A stretch of DNA of 64,000 nucleotides from VRUE01 sp963708115 (GCA_963708115.1 CAVPRX010000002.1:62001-126000); one strand, 5' to 3'. Positions 33,634-42,661 are shown, numbered from the stretch's first letter. Notes: generated by a model from the sequence alone, not told the origin. Numbers and translations: made by a program.

Positions 33634-34578
33634 ATGTTGCCGAACTATGAGTCCGTTTTCGGGCTTCATGACAACCCGTTCAGCCCACAGGTGTTCGAGG
33701 GCGTGGATAGCAGCCTGCTCGACATCGCGGGAGACCCCTTGGCCGTGGACGAGGAGCCTGCCCTGGAGAAGTTGTTCGTCGCTGACGCGGGTCCGTTTCG
33801 GTGTCTGATCAAGCGGTTTGAGAAGTTCCTCCGAACCGGCGGATATGGGTCCGACGGTCAGGGAAGGGTCAAGTCGAAGGCTTTTCGGGTGATCGGGCCA
33901 CAGGGAAGCGGCAAGTCGACGCTGACGAACGTGCTCGTCAAACGACTGAAGGAGTGCGGCCATCCAACACTCGAGCCGATCAGGGAGTCGGCCGCCGATG
34001 GTCAGCTCGAGAGCGCGCTCGGCCGAGTCCGAGATATGGCGAAACGAAACGGAGACGGCCCTTGCTGCGTCGTCTTCGATGACGTCCGGCTCCTTCGCGA
34101 GGAACTTCTTCACGAACTGCATCAGGAACTCCGCCAACCGAGGAGGAGGCCGGTCGTCATGTTCGAGATCTTTGACCACGCCCAAGAGCTCGGTGACGTC
34201 CATCGGTCGCTCGGATCCAGGGTCGACGTCGAGGACCTGAGAACGTCCTGGCTCTCGGCTGAGCACGCCGTCGCCTTCCTGACCTCGCGCATAGAGCGAT
34301 TCCGGATACCGAATCCACTCCTCGCCGGCGACCTCGCGACCTTCCCCTTTGATGCCGAGGAGGTCGCGCGCGTGGTCGGCGATGGCCGCAGTGAGGGGGC
34401 GCTGACGCTCCGCACCCTGAGCCGGCTTCTCAGTCAGGGACTCGACGACGCGGTGCTGGAGCACGACGAGAACGGCCCGATCGCCGACCTCTCGGCGGAC
34501 GCGCTGGCGGCGCGCGCGATCAAGCTTCAGGACATCTACGACCGGGCGGTCCTGGAGCAGACTGGGGCTCGTATATGA
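33634..34578 (+). CDS. AAA+ ATPase, first gene of three-NTPase operon
   Basis: 314 aa. N-terminal NYESVFGLHDNPFSPQVFEG recalls ExeA/TniB-like ATPases. Walker A VIGPQGSGKST is at about 87-96 and Walker B CCVVFDDVRLL at about 145-154. The C-terminal lid-like region has SRIERFRIPNPLL and LRTLSRLLSQGLDDAV. No membrane segment. It overlaps the next gene by four bases (ATGA). An 87-base AT-richer gap precedes it and probably carries the promoter. The role is unknown; context suggests it works with the two NTPases downstream. Confidence 0.8.
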   Translation: MLPNYESVFGLHDNPFSPQVFEGVDSSLLDIAGDPLAVDEEPALEKLFVADAGPFRCLIKRFEKFLRTGGYGSDGQGRVKSKAFRVIGPQGSGKSTLTNVLVKRLKECGHPTLEPIRESAADGQLESALGRVRDMAKRNGDGPCCVVFDDVRLLREELLHELHQELRQPRRRPVVMFEIFDHAQELGDVHRSLGSRVDVEDLRTSWLSAEHAVAFLTSRIERFRIPNPLLAGDLATFPFDAEEVARVVGDGRSEGALTLRTLSRLLSQGLDDAVLEHDENGPIADLSADALAARAIKLQDIYDRAVLEQTGARI

Positions 34579-36779
34579 GCGCGGTGCCGAACCCGTTCCC
34601 CGCCTACCCGGTCGCCACGCTGTCGCCCCACGGCGAAGAGCCGAGCGAGCTGACCGTGACCACGCCGGGAATCGCGAAGGCAGAGCATCTCGTCGACGCC
34701 TACGTCGAGCAGTTCGCCGGTGAGGGGCCGGTGGCCGGTCGCAACGTCGCCATCAGGGGTGAGTTCGGCACCGGCAAGACGCACCTGCTCGCTCATGTGG
34801 AGCGGCGCCTCAAGATGAGCAGCGCCGAGATCGGCCGCGACGCCGGCGCCGTGATCCTCGGGGCGATGGAATCGGACCCCCTCGCCTGGTATCGGGCGAT
34901 GGTCGGGCCACGGGTCGGTCGCCTCGATCTCGAAGCGCTCGCCACTGCGCTATACGCCCGCGCGGCGACGATCGTCGCCGGCCGGGCACCCTTGACGGCC
35001 GCCGCCGCGCGTCCGCTCGAAAAGGACCCGGCAAGCGTGCACGCACTGCTCGAGGATCAGCTGCTGAGCTCGACCTCGGTCGACCGCGAGCTGATCTCGA
35101 CCCTCGAACGGATTGCCCCGGATACCCAGCGCTCGGTACTGATCGCGATCGAAGGCCTCGTCTCGAAACCGGGGCCATCGCAGCGTTGGCTCGAAGGCGA
35201 GCGGCTGTCGGAGCGGGAAGCGGTCGCCTCCGGCCTCTCCGAGTCGCTCGAGTCCGACCAGGAGGCAGCCGATGTCCTGGTTGTCCTCGCCGCGATCCAC
35301 CGTGAGCTCGGCAGGCCGTTCATGCTGGTCGTCGACGAACTCGAACACCTTGTCCACTTCGACCAGGGCCAGGAGGGCAAATCCAACGTGACCTGGCTGA
35401 AGCGCCTGCTCGAGCGACTCGAGCGAGAGGGCGCCGCCGTCTTCGTCGCCGGCCACAGCTCGGCCTGGGTCGGACATCGGGACTTCCTCGAACGCTTCTC
35501 GCCTGACGCGGCGATTGAGCTGGAGCCGCTGAGCGTCGAGGACGTCGTTCGCGTCGTCGCGAGATTCGCCCAGGGCGCGACCTCCTTCGCCGAAGCTGAC
35601 GCCGTGCTGGTCGACAGATCTTGTGAGGGGAACATCCGCCGCACGCTTGGGATGCTCCACCTGCTGTATGAGCGCAGCGACGGATTCAACACCCCGATCC
35701 CCGAGCAGGCGGTGGCCGAGGTGGCGGCCGCTGCCACGCATCAGGTCGATCCCGAGCAAGCGATCGACGATCTCGGCCACTCGTTGCGCAAGCACGGCCT
35801 GCGGGTCTCCCGTCGGGCGGCGATCAGCGACCTCACCTTCGATCTCGTCGCCTATCGCGACGATCTCCCCGTCCTCGTCGTCGAATCCAAGCATGCGCTG
35901 TTCGGTCGCAAACAACAGGAGCAGGCCCAGCGCTTCGTAGACAAGCTCCGGGTCGTCAACCGGCGCTCGCCTTCGTGCGTCGGCATCTTCGCCTCCTCGG
36001 GGATCGTCGATCCCGGACTACTGGAAATCGACCTCAGCGCGGCGCAGGTCTTTTGGTTCGACCTGACGCGGCCGGACTTCGTCGTCAGCGTCCAGCGCAC
36101 GGTCGAGCCGGTTCTGCGCTCGGCGCCGTCGCAGGAGGCAAGCACTGACCGCGACGCGGCGCTCTCCACGGTCGTCGAGGAGATTCAGGCCATCAAGGAT
36201 GCACAGGCCGCCGACTACGCGCGCCTGGAGGACCGGCTGACGAGATCCGCTGACGCACCCTCGGACTTGGAGTTCCGCGCCCCGTCGCCGCGCGACACCC
36301 AGGACGAACGGCGGGCGATCTTCGAAGAGCTCTCACGCCGGCCGTCCACCCTGCGTCAGTTCGGACTGATTCGAGGGTCGCGGCTGCTGCTGGCAGTGGT
36401 CTTCTTCTTGATCGGCATCAGCCTGATAACGCAGGCGTCACCGCTCGCGCAGTCGATCGTCACCTACGAAGGCGACCCCACGGGCATCCGGGTGCTGCTC
36501 TTCGTCTGCGGTGCGGTGACGCTCGTCGTCGCGGTGGCCTTCCTGGCGCGCGAGTTCATGCTGATCGACCGCTTCTTTGCGTTCAAGCGCGAGCGCCTTC
36601 GCGACCTCTATGTGCTCGAGGCGCCAATCGAGACGCTGGTCGAGACGAGTCGCATCGCCGATTTTGCGCTCAACGGCTACGGGCCGTATGAGGCAATCGA
36701 GCAGACCACCCTGCGCCTGGAAAGGGCTGGGCTGGTGCCGGATCACGCCCTGGGGAGGATCGATGTCGATTCCGACTGA
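34575..36779 (+). CDS. AAA+ ATPase fused to PD-(D/E)XK-like nuclease and membrane anchor
   Basis: 734 aa. Residues 1-360 are an AAA+ ATPase: Walker A IRGEFGTGKTHLLAHVERRL at about 60-80, Walker B FMLVVDELEHLVHFD at about 249-263, and a sensor-like VFVAGHSSAW. Residues 395-510 look like a PD-(D/E)XK (Mrr/RecB-like) domain, with FDLVAYRDDLPVLVVESK giving Asp423, Glu437 and Lys439, and the later QEQAQRFVDKL helix. A coiled-coil stretch follows at about 535-560, then two membrane helices at about 604-620 and 638-658, and a cytoplasmic tail. The order ATPase-nuclease-membrane is unusual. It overlaps the KAP gene by 17 bases. Confidence 0.8.
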   Translation: MSAVPNPFPAYPVATLSPHGEEPSELTVTTPGIAKAEHLVDAYVEQFAGEGPVAGRNVAIRGEFGTGKTHLLAHVERRLKMSSAEIGRDAGAVILGAMESDPLAWYRAMVGPRVGRLDLEALATALYARAATIVAGRAPLTAAAARPLEKDPASVHALLEDQLLSSTSVDRELISTLERIAPDTQRSVLIAIEGLVSKPGPSQRWLEGERLSEREAVASGLSESLESDQEAADVLVVLAAIHRELGRPFMLVVDELEHLVHFDQGQEGKSNVTWLKRLLERLEREGAAVFVAGHSSAWVGHRDFLERFSPDAAIELEPLSVEDVVRVVARFAQGATSFAEADAVLVDRSCEGNIRRTLGMLHLLYERSDGFNTPIPEQAVAEVAAAATHQVDPEQAIDDLGHSLRKHGLRVSRRAAISDLTFDLVAYRDDLPVLVVESKHALFGRKQQEQAQRFVDKLRVVNRRSPSCVGIFASSGIVDPGLLEIDLSAAQVFWFDLTRPDFVVSVQRTVEPVLRSAPSQEASTDRDAALSTVVEEIQAIKDAQAADYARLEDRLTRSADAPSDLEFRAPSPRDTQDERRAIFEELSRRPSTLRQFGLIRGSRLLLAVVFFLIGISLITQASPLAQSIVTYEGDPTGIRVLLFVCGAVTLVVAVAFLAREFMLIDRFFAFKRERLRDLYVLEAPIETLVETSRIADFALNGYGPYEAIEQTTLRLERAGLVPDHALGRIDVDSD

Positions 36780-38250
36780 TTCGTACCTGGAAGACGTCTA
36801 CTCGCCCGAGCCGCAGTTCGACTTCGACCTGATCGGCACGGCCCTCGCCGACGTGCTCGAACAGCCGATGATGGGAGCGACGGTGATCGGCATCCACGGT
36901 CCCTGGGGCTCCGGGAAGACGACGCTGATGCACGCGATCCGCAGCGCGCTCGAGCGCGCCGACGGCCCAGCGCCGATCCTGGTCGAGTTCAACGCCTGGA
37001 AGTACCAGGCACGCGAGGCGCTCTGGCGAGCGCTGATCTTGCGCCTGATCGGCGAGCTTCGCCGGCAAGACGCCTCGCCGGAGCAGACCGCGGAGCTGGA
37101 AGAGCTGGAAGAGTCGTTGTACGCGACGTTCGAGGTTCAGGAAGTCGGGCCGTGGTCGGTCAACTGGCGCACGGTCGCGACCGAGTTCATCTCGGTGGCG
37201 TTCGAAGCGCTTCAGCTCGGCTTCGTCGGCCGCGCGCTCCGAGGCATCTTTGGCAAGAAGAAGCGGGGCAACGACGAGGCGCTGCTGAGCGAGGCGCAGA
37301 TCGAAGAGCTCAGTGGCGCCCTGGAGCGGAAGACCGTCAGCAGGCGCGTGAAACAGGTCGAGTCGATAGAGCAGTTTCTCGACGCTTTCACGGCTCTGGT
37401 GACGAAGCTGAGGGGATCACGGCGCATCGTCGTCCTGATCGACGACCTCGACCGCTGCTTGCCGGAGTCGGCCCTCGAGGTGTTCGAGGCGATAAAGCTC
37501 TTCCTCGACGCGCCGGGTTGTGGCTTCGTCGTCGCGATTGACCGGGAAGTGATCCGCAACGGGCTCGCCGTCCGCTACGCCCCGCTGCGCGACGCAGCCT
37601 CGAACGTCCAGGTGGCCGATGCCGACGAGTACATCGAGAAGACGATTGGGATCTCCTACGACGTGCCCCGGCTCTCGACTGACGATGTTGCGGAGCTGAT
37701 CAACGGCGCCGGAGTCCCGCTGATGCTGAGCGACGATCAGAAGGGGGCAATCGGTACGGCGCTCGGCTGGAACCCGCGCCGCGTAAAGCGGTTCCTCAAC
37801 CTGATCAAGGTGCAGGAGAGGATCGCCGTGCGCCTTGCCGAGCGCGGCAAGCCGGCCCCTGAGCCGCTCCGCGGTATCGGAGGCGAGGACGACCTCACCC
37901 TGCTGCTGAAGACGATGCTGGTCGGCTACCGGTACCCGATCCTGCTCCGCAGAGGGGACTCGAGCCCGGTCTTCGAATTTCAACGCGCCATCAGCGACTA
38001 CAACTTCGAAGTGAAACGAGATCGCAAAGCAGCCACCACCGACCTCGAAGTCGCGCTTGAGAAGATGCCGGCCGAGACGGCCGGGATCCGCAATGACCCC
38101 GGGTTGCGGAGCCTGATGGCCTGGGGCCCACCGCTGCATGCGGGTGGAGTCGAAGAGAAAGCCGCCACCTATCTCGACTGGTTTCGCCGCACGGGCGTCG
38201 ACCCCGGCGCCGAGGCAGAGCCCGCGGCGGCCGGCGGCGACGCGAGATAG
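36763..38250 (+). CDS. KAP-family P-loop NTPase
   Basis: 495 aa from ATG 36763, with GGAGG five bases upstream inside the previous gene. Walker A GIHGPWGSGKTTLMHAI at 43-58; ILVEFNAWKYQAREALWRAL and Walker B RIVVLIDDLDRCLPESALEV are the two hallmark motifs of the KAP family. FVVAIDREVIRNGL and GWNPRRVKRFLNLIK are typical C-terminal motifs. The region between Walker A and B contains a hydrophobic insert (FISVAFEALQLGFVGRAL), where other KAP proteins carry membrane helices. KAP NTPases occur in phage-exclusion and RADAR-type defence, which supports a defence role for this operon by analogy. Confidence 0.88.
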   Translation: MSIPTDSYLEDVYSPEPQFDFDLIGTALADVLEQPMMGATVIGIHGPWGSGKTTLMHAIRSALERADGPAPILVEFNAWKYQAREALWRALILRLIGELRRQDASPEQTAELEELEESLYATFEVQEVGPWSVNWRTVATEFISVAFEALQLGFVGRALRGIFGKKKRGNDEALLSEAQIEELSGALERKTVSRRVKQVESIEQFLDAFTALVTKLRGSRRIVVLIDDLDRCLPESALEVFEAIKLFLDAPGCGFVVAIDREVIRNGLAVRYAPLRDAASNVQVADADEYIEKTIGISYDVPRLSTDDVAELINGAGVPLMLSDDQKGAIGTALGWNPRRVKRFLNLIKVQERIAVRLAERGKPAPEPLRGIGGEDDLTLLLKTMLVGYRYPILLRRGDSSPVFEFQRAISDYNFEVKRDRKAATTDLEVALEKMPAETAGIRNDPGLRSLMAWGPPLHAGGVEEKAATYLDWFRRTGVDPGAEAEPAAAGGDAR

Positions 38251-38261
38251 GCTCCGGCGCC

Positions 38262-38729
38262 GTGCTCGAAGCTGGCAACGCCGCCTCCGACTTCACCCTG
38301 CCCGATCAGGACGGCAAAGAGCTGAGTCTTTCGAGCCTGCGCGGCCGGACCGTCGTCCTCTACTTCTACCCCCGCGCTGACACGCCGGGTTGCACGACGC
38401 AGGCTTGCGGTGTGCGCGACCACTTTGAGGACTACGTCGAGACTCACGCCGCTCGGGTGATCGGCATCTCCCCGGACGAGGTCGCCGACGTGAAGAAGTT
38501 CCACGAGAAGTACGACCTCAACTTCACCCTGCTCGCCGACGCCGACCATGCGGTCGCCGAGACCTACGGCGCCTGGGGCGAGAAGTCGATGTACGGCAAG
38601 AAGTACATGGGGATCCTCCGGAACACCTACGTGATCGACCCCGACGGTCGGATCGCCAAGGTCCTCCCCAAGGTGCAGCCAAAAAAGCACGACGCACTCG
38701 TGCTCAAGGCGCTGGCCGAGCTGGGCTAG
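38262..38729 (+). CDS. bcp: Thioredoxin-dependent peroxiredoxin, BCP/PrxQ type
   Basis: 155 aa thiol peroxidase that reduces hydroperoxides with electrons from thioredoxin. FYPRADTPGCTTQACGVRDH contains the peroxidatic Cys and, five residues on, the resolving Cys typical of PrxQ. GISPDEVADVKKFHEKYDLN and RNTYVIDPDGRI complete the fold. It starts at GTG 38262, only 11 bases after the KAP gene, but the function is ordinary housekeeping. Confidence 0.92.
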   Translation: MLEAGNAASDFTLPDQDGKELSLSSLRGRTVVLYFYPRADTPGCTTQACGVRDHFEDYVETHAARVIGISPDEVADVKKFHEKYDLNFTLLADADHAVAETYGAWGEKSMYGKKYMGILRNTYVIDPDGRIAKVLPKVQPKKHDALVLKALAELG

Positions 38730-38732
38730 GCC

Positions 38733-39116
38733 TCAGACCGCGATCAAGCGCACCGGCTCGTCGGGCTCGAGCAGGGCCTCGATGTCGTCTCGATCCGACG
38801 TTGCGACGACGGCTCGGTGCTCGATTGCACAGGAGGCGACATGCGCGTCGGCGATGTCCTTGCCTCCCTGCGCGCCGAGCCGTACGCCGATTTCCTTCGC
38901 GCGATCTTCACCAAGGGAGTCGATGTCTGACCCAGCGACGATTCGGGCCAGGCGAGCAGCCTTCGGACCGCCTCGCCACACCTGGGCCAGCACGCTCGCT
39001 GGGATCACCGTATCCCCGCCATGCTCGCGGGCCTGCTCGGCCATCGCGATGACCATCTCGCTCCCTCGTTCCAGGCCGATTAGGGCGCCTGCGTCGAGGA
39101 CGAGAGTTCGCCCCAT
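38733..39116 (-). CDS. PIN-domain ribonuclease toxin, VapC-like
   Basis: 127 aa from ATG 39116. VLDAGALIGLERG carries the first Asp, and GKDIADAHVASCAIEHRAVV the downstream acidic cluster, with ATSDRDDIEAL the final Asp; together these are the PIN-domain metal site. It overlaps the upstream antitoxin-like gene by 37 bases, typical of VapBC pairs. It is expected to cleave RNA when unneutralised. Confidence 0.85.
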   Translation of the reverse strand: MGRTLVLDAGALIGLERGSEMVIAMAEQAREHGGDTVIPASVLAQVWRGGPKAARLARIVAGSDIDSLGEDRAKEIGVRLGAQGGKDIADAHVASCAIEHRAVVATSDRDDIEALLEPDEPVRLIAV

Positions 39117-39352
39117 GCCCTCTCGAGTTCCTTGCTTGCCCACTCTCGTGCCTCCCTGCTGATCGGTCCGAACTCCTCTTCCCATAGCTCCACCGCTTCC
39201 CGCATGGCCTGGTCCTTCGCCGCCTTCCTCAGCGACTTTTCGACAGCCGCGGACACGTTTGGCGCCCTGCCTGCCTCCACCTCCGCGCGAGCGGTCTCCA
39301 GCGCCTCCGGCTCGATCGAGATGGTTATCCGCTCTTTCATACGCAGCATCAT
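39080..39352 (-). CDS. Antitoxin of VapBC-like pair
   Basis: 90 aa. ERITISIEPEALETARAEVE is a ribbon-helix-helix-like DNA-binding N-terminus, and the C-terminus is helical and acidic (MREAVELWEEEFGPISREAR), suited to wrapping the toxin. GAGGAGG precedes a run of three possible ATGs (39352, 39349, 39340); the first is used. It is probably autoregulatory. Confidence 0.8.
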   Translation of the reverse strand: MMLRMKERITISIEPEALETARAEVEAGRAPNVSAAVEKSLRKAAKDQAMREAVELWEEEFGPISREAREWASKELERAWGELSSSTQAP

Positions 39353-39451
39353 ACGCCTCCTCGATAGCTCTCAGTCGAGGCTAGGGATCGCGGACGCGCG
39401 TGTGGCGCGCAGAATGTGCCAACTTCGCTACGCGGAACTCGGCGAAAACGT

Positions 39452-39916
39452 TCAGTAGCACGCCTTGGCATAGCTCTTCACCAGCGAGGGGCTGAGCGAT
39501 TCGGGTGCGATGACCGTCTGTAGTTTGCGGACCGCCCGCCTTACCGACGTCATAGAGGCTTCTTCAGCTTCCGGTCTGGCAGCCTTCACTACCCGCTTGG
39601 AGAAGTACGCTGGGTCACTGAGCCTTTCGCTTTCCAATCTGGTCTGCACTTCGTTGACGATGACGCAGAAGGCGTCGAGCGCTGCTCTCTGGGAAGCCGG
39701 ATAACCCGACTCGAAATAGCCATACACATCGTAGGTTGCGTTCGATTCGGCGGCATCGCGGAATTCGAGCAGGACTTCGACGTAGGGGTTGTTAATCTCC
39801 GAAACCTCGGCTTTGGCCTCATGGCGCCCTGACTCCTGGTCTCCGCAGCCGCCAGCCGATATGGCGATCAAGACAAACGCCACTGCCAGCAGCGCTGATT
39901 GGATGTGCTGTACCAA
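39452..39916 (-). CDS. Small lipoprotein, family A
   Basis: 154 aa from a TTG. Signal LLAVAFVLIAISAGGCGDQ ends in a lipobox (SAGGC). The mature part is helical with AALDAFCVIVNEVQTRLESE and the ending VKSYAKACY, where the two Cys may pair. It is similar to the lipoprotein at 51460 (same ASLDAFC and YALACY pattern). Upstream is a very AT-rich stretch (39917-39955), probably the promoter. The function is unknown. Confidence 0.65.
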   Translation of the reverse strand: MVQHIQSALLAVAFVLIAISAGGCGDQESGRHEAKAEVSEINNPYVEVLLEFRDAAESNATYDVYGYFESGYPASQRAALDAFCVIVNEVQTRLESERLSDPAYFSKRVVKAARPEAEEASMTSVRRAVRKLQTVIAPESLSPSLVKSYAKACY

Positions 39917-39958
39917 CAGTTGAATCTAATTAGTCTAATTAACTAATTAATGAGCCTG

Positions 39959-41074
39959 CTAGTCGCCGGCCGGGCTGGCGAGCTGCTCTATGCCGCTGGC
40001 GCGCTGGCCGCCGGCGGCCAGCATCAGTTTGAAGTCGTGGGGGCTGGAGGCGTAGTCGAGCGCGACCTGCTCGGCGATCTTGCCCTCCATCACGTAGCGC
40101 AGCAGCGACTGGTCGAAGGTGCGCATGCCGTAGTACTCGCCCTCGGCGATCACCTCGGTGATCTTGCCGGTCTCGTCGGGGTTGAGGATCAGGTCCTGGA
40201 CGCGGCCGGTGACGACGAGCACCTCAGATGCGGGAACGCGGCCCTCGCCGGTGATGTCGGGGACGAGGCGCTGGGCGATCGCCCCTTTCAGGGTTGAGGA
40301 GAGCATCACGCGGGCCTGGTGCTGGAGGTGGGGAGGGAAGAAGTCGATGATGCGGTTGATCGTCTCGGTTGCGTCGAGAGTGTGGACGGTGGAGAGGACG
40401 AGGTGGCCGGTCTCGGCCGCGGAGAGCGCGGTGCGCACCGTCTCCTCGTCGCGCATCTCGCCGATCAGGATCACGTCGGGGTCCTGCCGCAGGACGCGGC
40501 GCATCGCGCGGGCGAAGCTCTCGGTGTCGGAGCCCACCTCACGCTGGTTGACGATCGAGCCTTTGTCCTCGTGCAGGTACTCGATCGGATCCTCGAGCGT
40601 GACGATGTGGTGCGCCCGGGTGCGGTTGATGTGGTCGATCATCGCCGCCAAGGTCGTGCTCTTGCCTGAGCCGGTGGTGCCGGTGACGAGGATGATCCCG
40701 CGCTGCTCCTCGGCAAGGTTGGTGACGACCTCGGGCAGGCCGAGATCCTCGACCGAGCGGATTTCGAAGGGAATTGCACGGCAGACGATCGAGGTCGAGC
40801 CGCGCTGTTTGAAGACGTTGACGCGGAAGCGGGATAGGCCGGGGATCGCGTAGGAGAAGTCGGCCTCGCCACATTCCTCGAACTCGGTAAGCGAGCGCAC
40901 CTCGGCGATATCGTGAAAGGCCTTCTCGGTGTCCTCGCCGCTGAGCGGCTCATGGCCCTCAAGGGGCGTCAGCTCACCGTGCAGGCGGATGGTGGGCGGC
41001 GCCGCCACCTTGACGTGAAGGTCCGAGCCGCCCCGCTCGACGAGCGTGCGCAGCGCTGAGTCGATTTCGAACAT
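39959..41074 (-). CDS. pilT: Type IV pilus retraction ATPase PilT
   Basis: 371 aa hexameric secretion ATPase that powers pilus retraction. Walker A TGTTGSGKSTTLAAMIDHIN, Asp box LEDPIEYLHED, Walker B DVILIGEMRDEETVRTAL, His box GHLVLSTVHTLDATETINR and the AIRAQ-like segment GAIAQRLVPDI are all present. The N-terminal domain is MFEIDSALRTLVERGGSDLH. No other pilus gene is in the window; pilT is often placed apart. A decayed fragment of its C-terminus is found at about 42.3 kb. Confidence 0.92.
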   Translation of the reverse strand: MFEIDSALRTLVERGGSDLHVKVAAPPTIRLHGELTPLEGHEPLSGEDTEKAFHDIAEVRSLTEFEECGEADFSYAIPGLSRFRVNVFKQRGSTSIVCRAIPFEIRSVEDLGLPEVVTNLAEEQRGIILVTGTTGSGKSTTLAAMIDHINRTRAHHIVTLEDPIEYLHEDKGSIVNQREVGSDTESFARAMRRVLRQDPDVILIGEMRDEETVRTALSAAETGHLVLSTVHTLDATETINRIIDFFPPHLQHQARVMLSSTLKGAIAQRLVPDITGEGRVPASEVLVVTGRVQDLILNPDETGKITEVIAEGEYYGMRTFDQSLLRYVMEGKIAEQVALDYASSPHDFKLMLAAGGQRASGIEQLASPAGD

Positions 41075-41333
41075 CGAGGCCTTTATCGGCCGGGAGGCGT
41101 GCCTCCATTAACTGCGCCCTTTCGTGCCGTGGGCGAGCCTGTGATTCGCGGCGTGGAGGCCCTGGCGCAGATTGGCGGCGTGATCGCCTGGCTGGCTACG
41201 CGATTTTGTGAAGCCCCCAAACCTGCGAGCTCATGTCCACGTGAGTTCGCGTGGGACGGCATGGGTTCGCACCGGCGATACAGGGAAGCGTCGAGCCGAT
41301 CGGGCCGCTCCGGCGACAAATCTCCAGTCAAAT
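41075..41333. other. Intergenic region upstream of the tandem exported genes
   Basis: Part of a gap of about 357 bases. A hairpin (GTCCACG-N-CGTGGAC, around 41238-41260) is the only structure seen; a stronger version recurs before the second gene copy (about 42450-42475). No gene is supported. Confidence 0.5.
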
Positions 41334-41362
41334 TTGACCGACCAATCCCCGCTGACTATTGA
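41334..41362 (+). promoter_or_regulatory. Sigma-70-type promoter, exported gene copy 1
   Basis: TTGACC (41334-41339), 17-base spacer, TATTGA (41357-41362), 70 bases before the ATG. The same boxes with the same spacing precede copy 2 and, with variation, the relative at 58432, which supports a real promoter. Confidence 0.7.
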
Positions 41363-41431
41363 TGGACGACCCCGGGAGGGTGCGTCGAGCCAAGACGGCA
41401 CGGCGTGAATCGAAATCGAAAGGACAAGAAG

Positions 41432-42127
41432 ATGATTCGCAATCTCGAGGCACTGGGGCTCGCCCTGGTTGCTGTCTTCGCGATGAGCGCGGTAGCGGCA
41501 TCGGCGGCATCGGCCGCCGGAAGTCTCACATCGGATGGACCTGTGACCGTCGAGGCCACGGAAGCCAGCACAAAGCTGACAGCATTCGGCAATCAAAAAT
41601 TCGAATGTGCTGCCACATACACAGTGGGAAATGTCAACAGCACAAGTTCTCCGGGAGTGCACAAACCTTTGGTTCTCCCGACCTCCGGACTCACAATCAT
41701 CCCTCACTACACTAAATGCTCGGCCTACATCAACAACGTCACACAGGGCTCGGCAACAGTGACAATGAACGGGTGTGACTTCGATCTCAATATCGGGGTA
41801 AAAAGCGGAACTAAATATCCCTTCACGGTCGATATCACATGTGAAGCTGGAAAAGAAATTGAAGAGCACGTGTACAGCAGCGTCGCGCACACCACGTCGG
41901 TTTGCACATACAAAATCCCGGCCCAAAAAGGCCTAGTAGGCGGCTTCGCCGAAAACTCCGGCTCAAACGTCAAACTCGGTGGGCCTTTAAGCGGCATCAA
42001 AGTATCGAAGACCGGCATCCTGTGCGGCGGAACCAAAGAAGAATCCGGCATGCAGCAAGACATCGAAACCGAAATGAAAGGGACGAACGGAGGAGGGGGA
42101 GCTACAGCAATCGAAGTCACGGGATAG
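41432..42127 (+). CDS. Exported protein, tandem copy 1
   Basis: 231 aa. ATG 41432 after AAAGGACAAGAAG. The signal peptide MIRNLEALGLALVAVFAMSA ends near ASAAG. The mature part is beta-rich with six or so cysteines (FECAATYT, HYTKCSAY, NGCDFDLN, DITCEAGK, TSVCTYKI, GILCGGTK), so a disulfide-stabilised secreted domain is likely. It is about 90% identical to the copy at 42662. Codon use is less GC-rich than in neighbouring genes, with many ACA/AAA/GAA codons. The family is common in this bacterial group; the function is unknown. Confidence 0.8.
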   Translation: MIRNLEALGLALVAVFAMSAVAASAASAAGSLTSDGPVTVEATEASTKLTAFGNQKFECAATYTVGNVNSTSSPGVHKPLVLPTSGLTIIPHYTKCSAYINNVTQGSATVTMNGCDFDLNIGVKSGTKYPFTVDITCEAGKEIEEHVYSSVAHTTSVCTYKIPAQKGLVGGFAENSGSNVKLGGPLSGIKVSKTGILCGGTKEESGMQQDIETEMKGTNGGGGATAIEVTG

Positions 42128-42182
42128 CGGATCACCAAACTTCGTCCACGGGCGACGAAGATGACCAGTTTGGCTGGTGGCA

Positions 42183-42215
42183 GCGCCAAGGCGCCTCCAG
42201 GAGGCGCCTTGGCGC
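42183..42215 (+). terminator. Perfect 16-bp hairpin after exported gene copy 1
   Basis: GCGCCAAGGCGCCTCC (42183-42198) pairs perfectly with 42200-42215, almost without a loop, followed by CTTTGTCG. It lies 55 bases after the stop codon. Confidence 0.85.
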
Positions 42216-42241
42216 CTTTGTCGTGGACACGGCAGAGGCAG

Positions 42242-42330
42242 GGCTCTCTGGGGCTGTTCGCTGTCGCTGGCGCGCTGGCCTTTGGCGGCTAGTGTCAGTT
42301 GAAGGTGCGGCTGGAGAGGCAGTCGACACG
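42242..42330 (-). pseudogene. Decayed fragment of pilT C-terminus
   Basis: Read on the minus strand this gives LTLAAKGQRASDSEQPQRA, against LMLAAGGQRASGIEQLASPA at the end of PilT, and base similarity extends further with small indels (GCTGGCGCGCTGGCC is identical). It lies within the 534-base gap between the duplicated exported genes. It suggests that the duplication once included pilT, most of which was then lost. The rest of the gap holds a hairpin and the promoter of copy 2. Confidence 0.7.
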
Positions 42331-42559
42331 ACTCGCGAAACACGTCCTCGTCAGTGATGTGGGCTGTCGATTTCGGTGATTCTTTGAGTCCCATAGCCAT
42401 GCTCCCAGGATTGCGCTTGGAGAAAGGGAAGCCCCAGCCTTGCGGCCTCACGTCCACGCCAGCTCGCGTGGACGTCAAACGCTCAGATGCTGAGTGCAGG
42501 GAAATAGCCTGATCCCCGGACTTTTTGGGACCTCGCGGCGACTAGATGCTCAGTCAAAT

Positions 42560-42588
42560 TTGACCGACCAATCTCCACTGACTATTGA
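42560..42588 (+). promoter_or_regulatory. Sigma-70-type promoter, exported gene copy 2
   Basis: TTGACC (42560-42565), 17-base spacer, TATTGA (42583-42588), 74 bases before ATG 42662. It is nearly identical to the copy-1 promoter and is preserved by the duplication. Confidence 0.7.
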
Positions 42589-42661
42589 TGGACGACCCCA
42601 GGAGGGGTATGCGTCGCGCCAAGACGGCACGGCGTGAATCGAAAATCGAAAGGACAAGAAG

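Noticed and set aside
33634..39352. Including the peroxiredoxin and VapBC-like pair in the three-NTPase system
   Set aside because: The peroxiredoxin is a common housekeeping gene with its own start, and the VapBC pair is on the opposite strand; adjacency alone is not enough.
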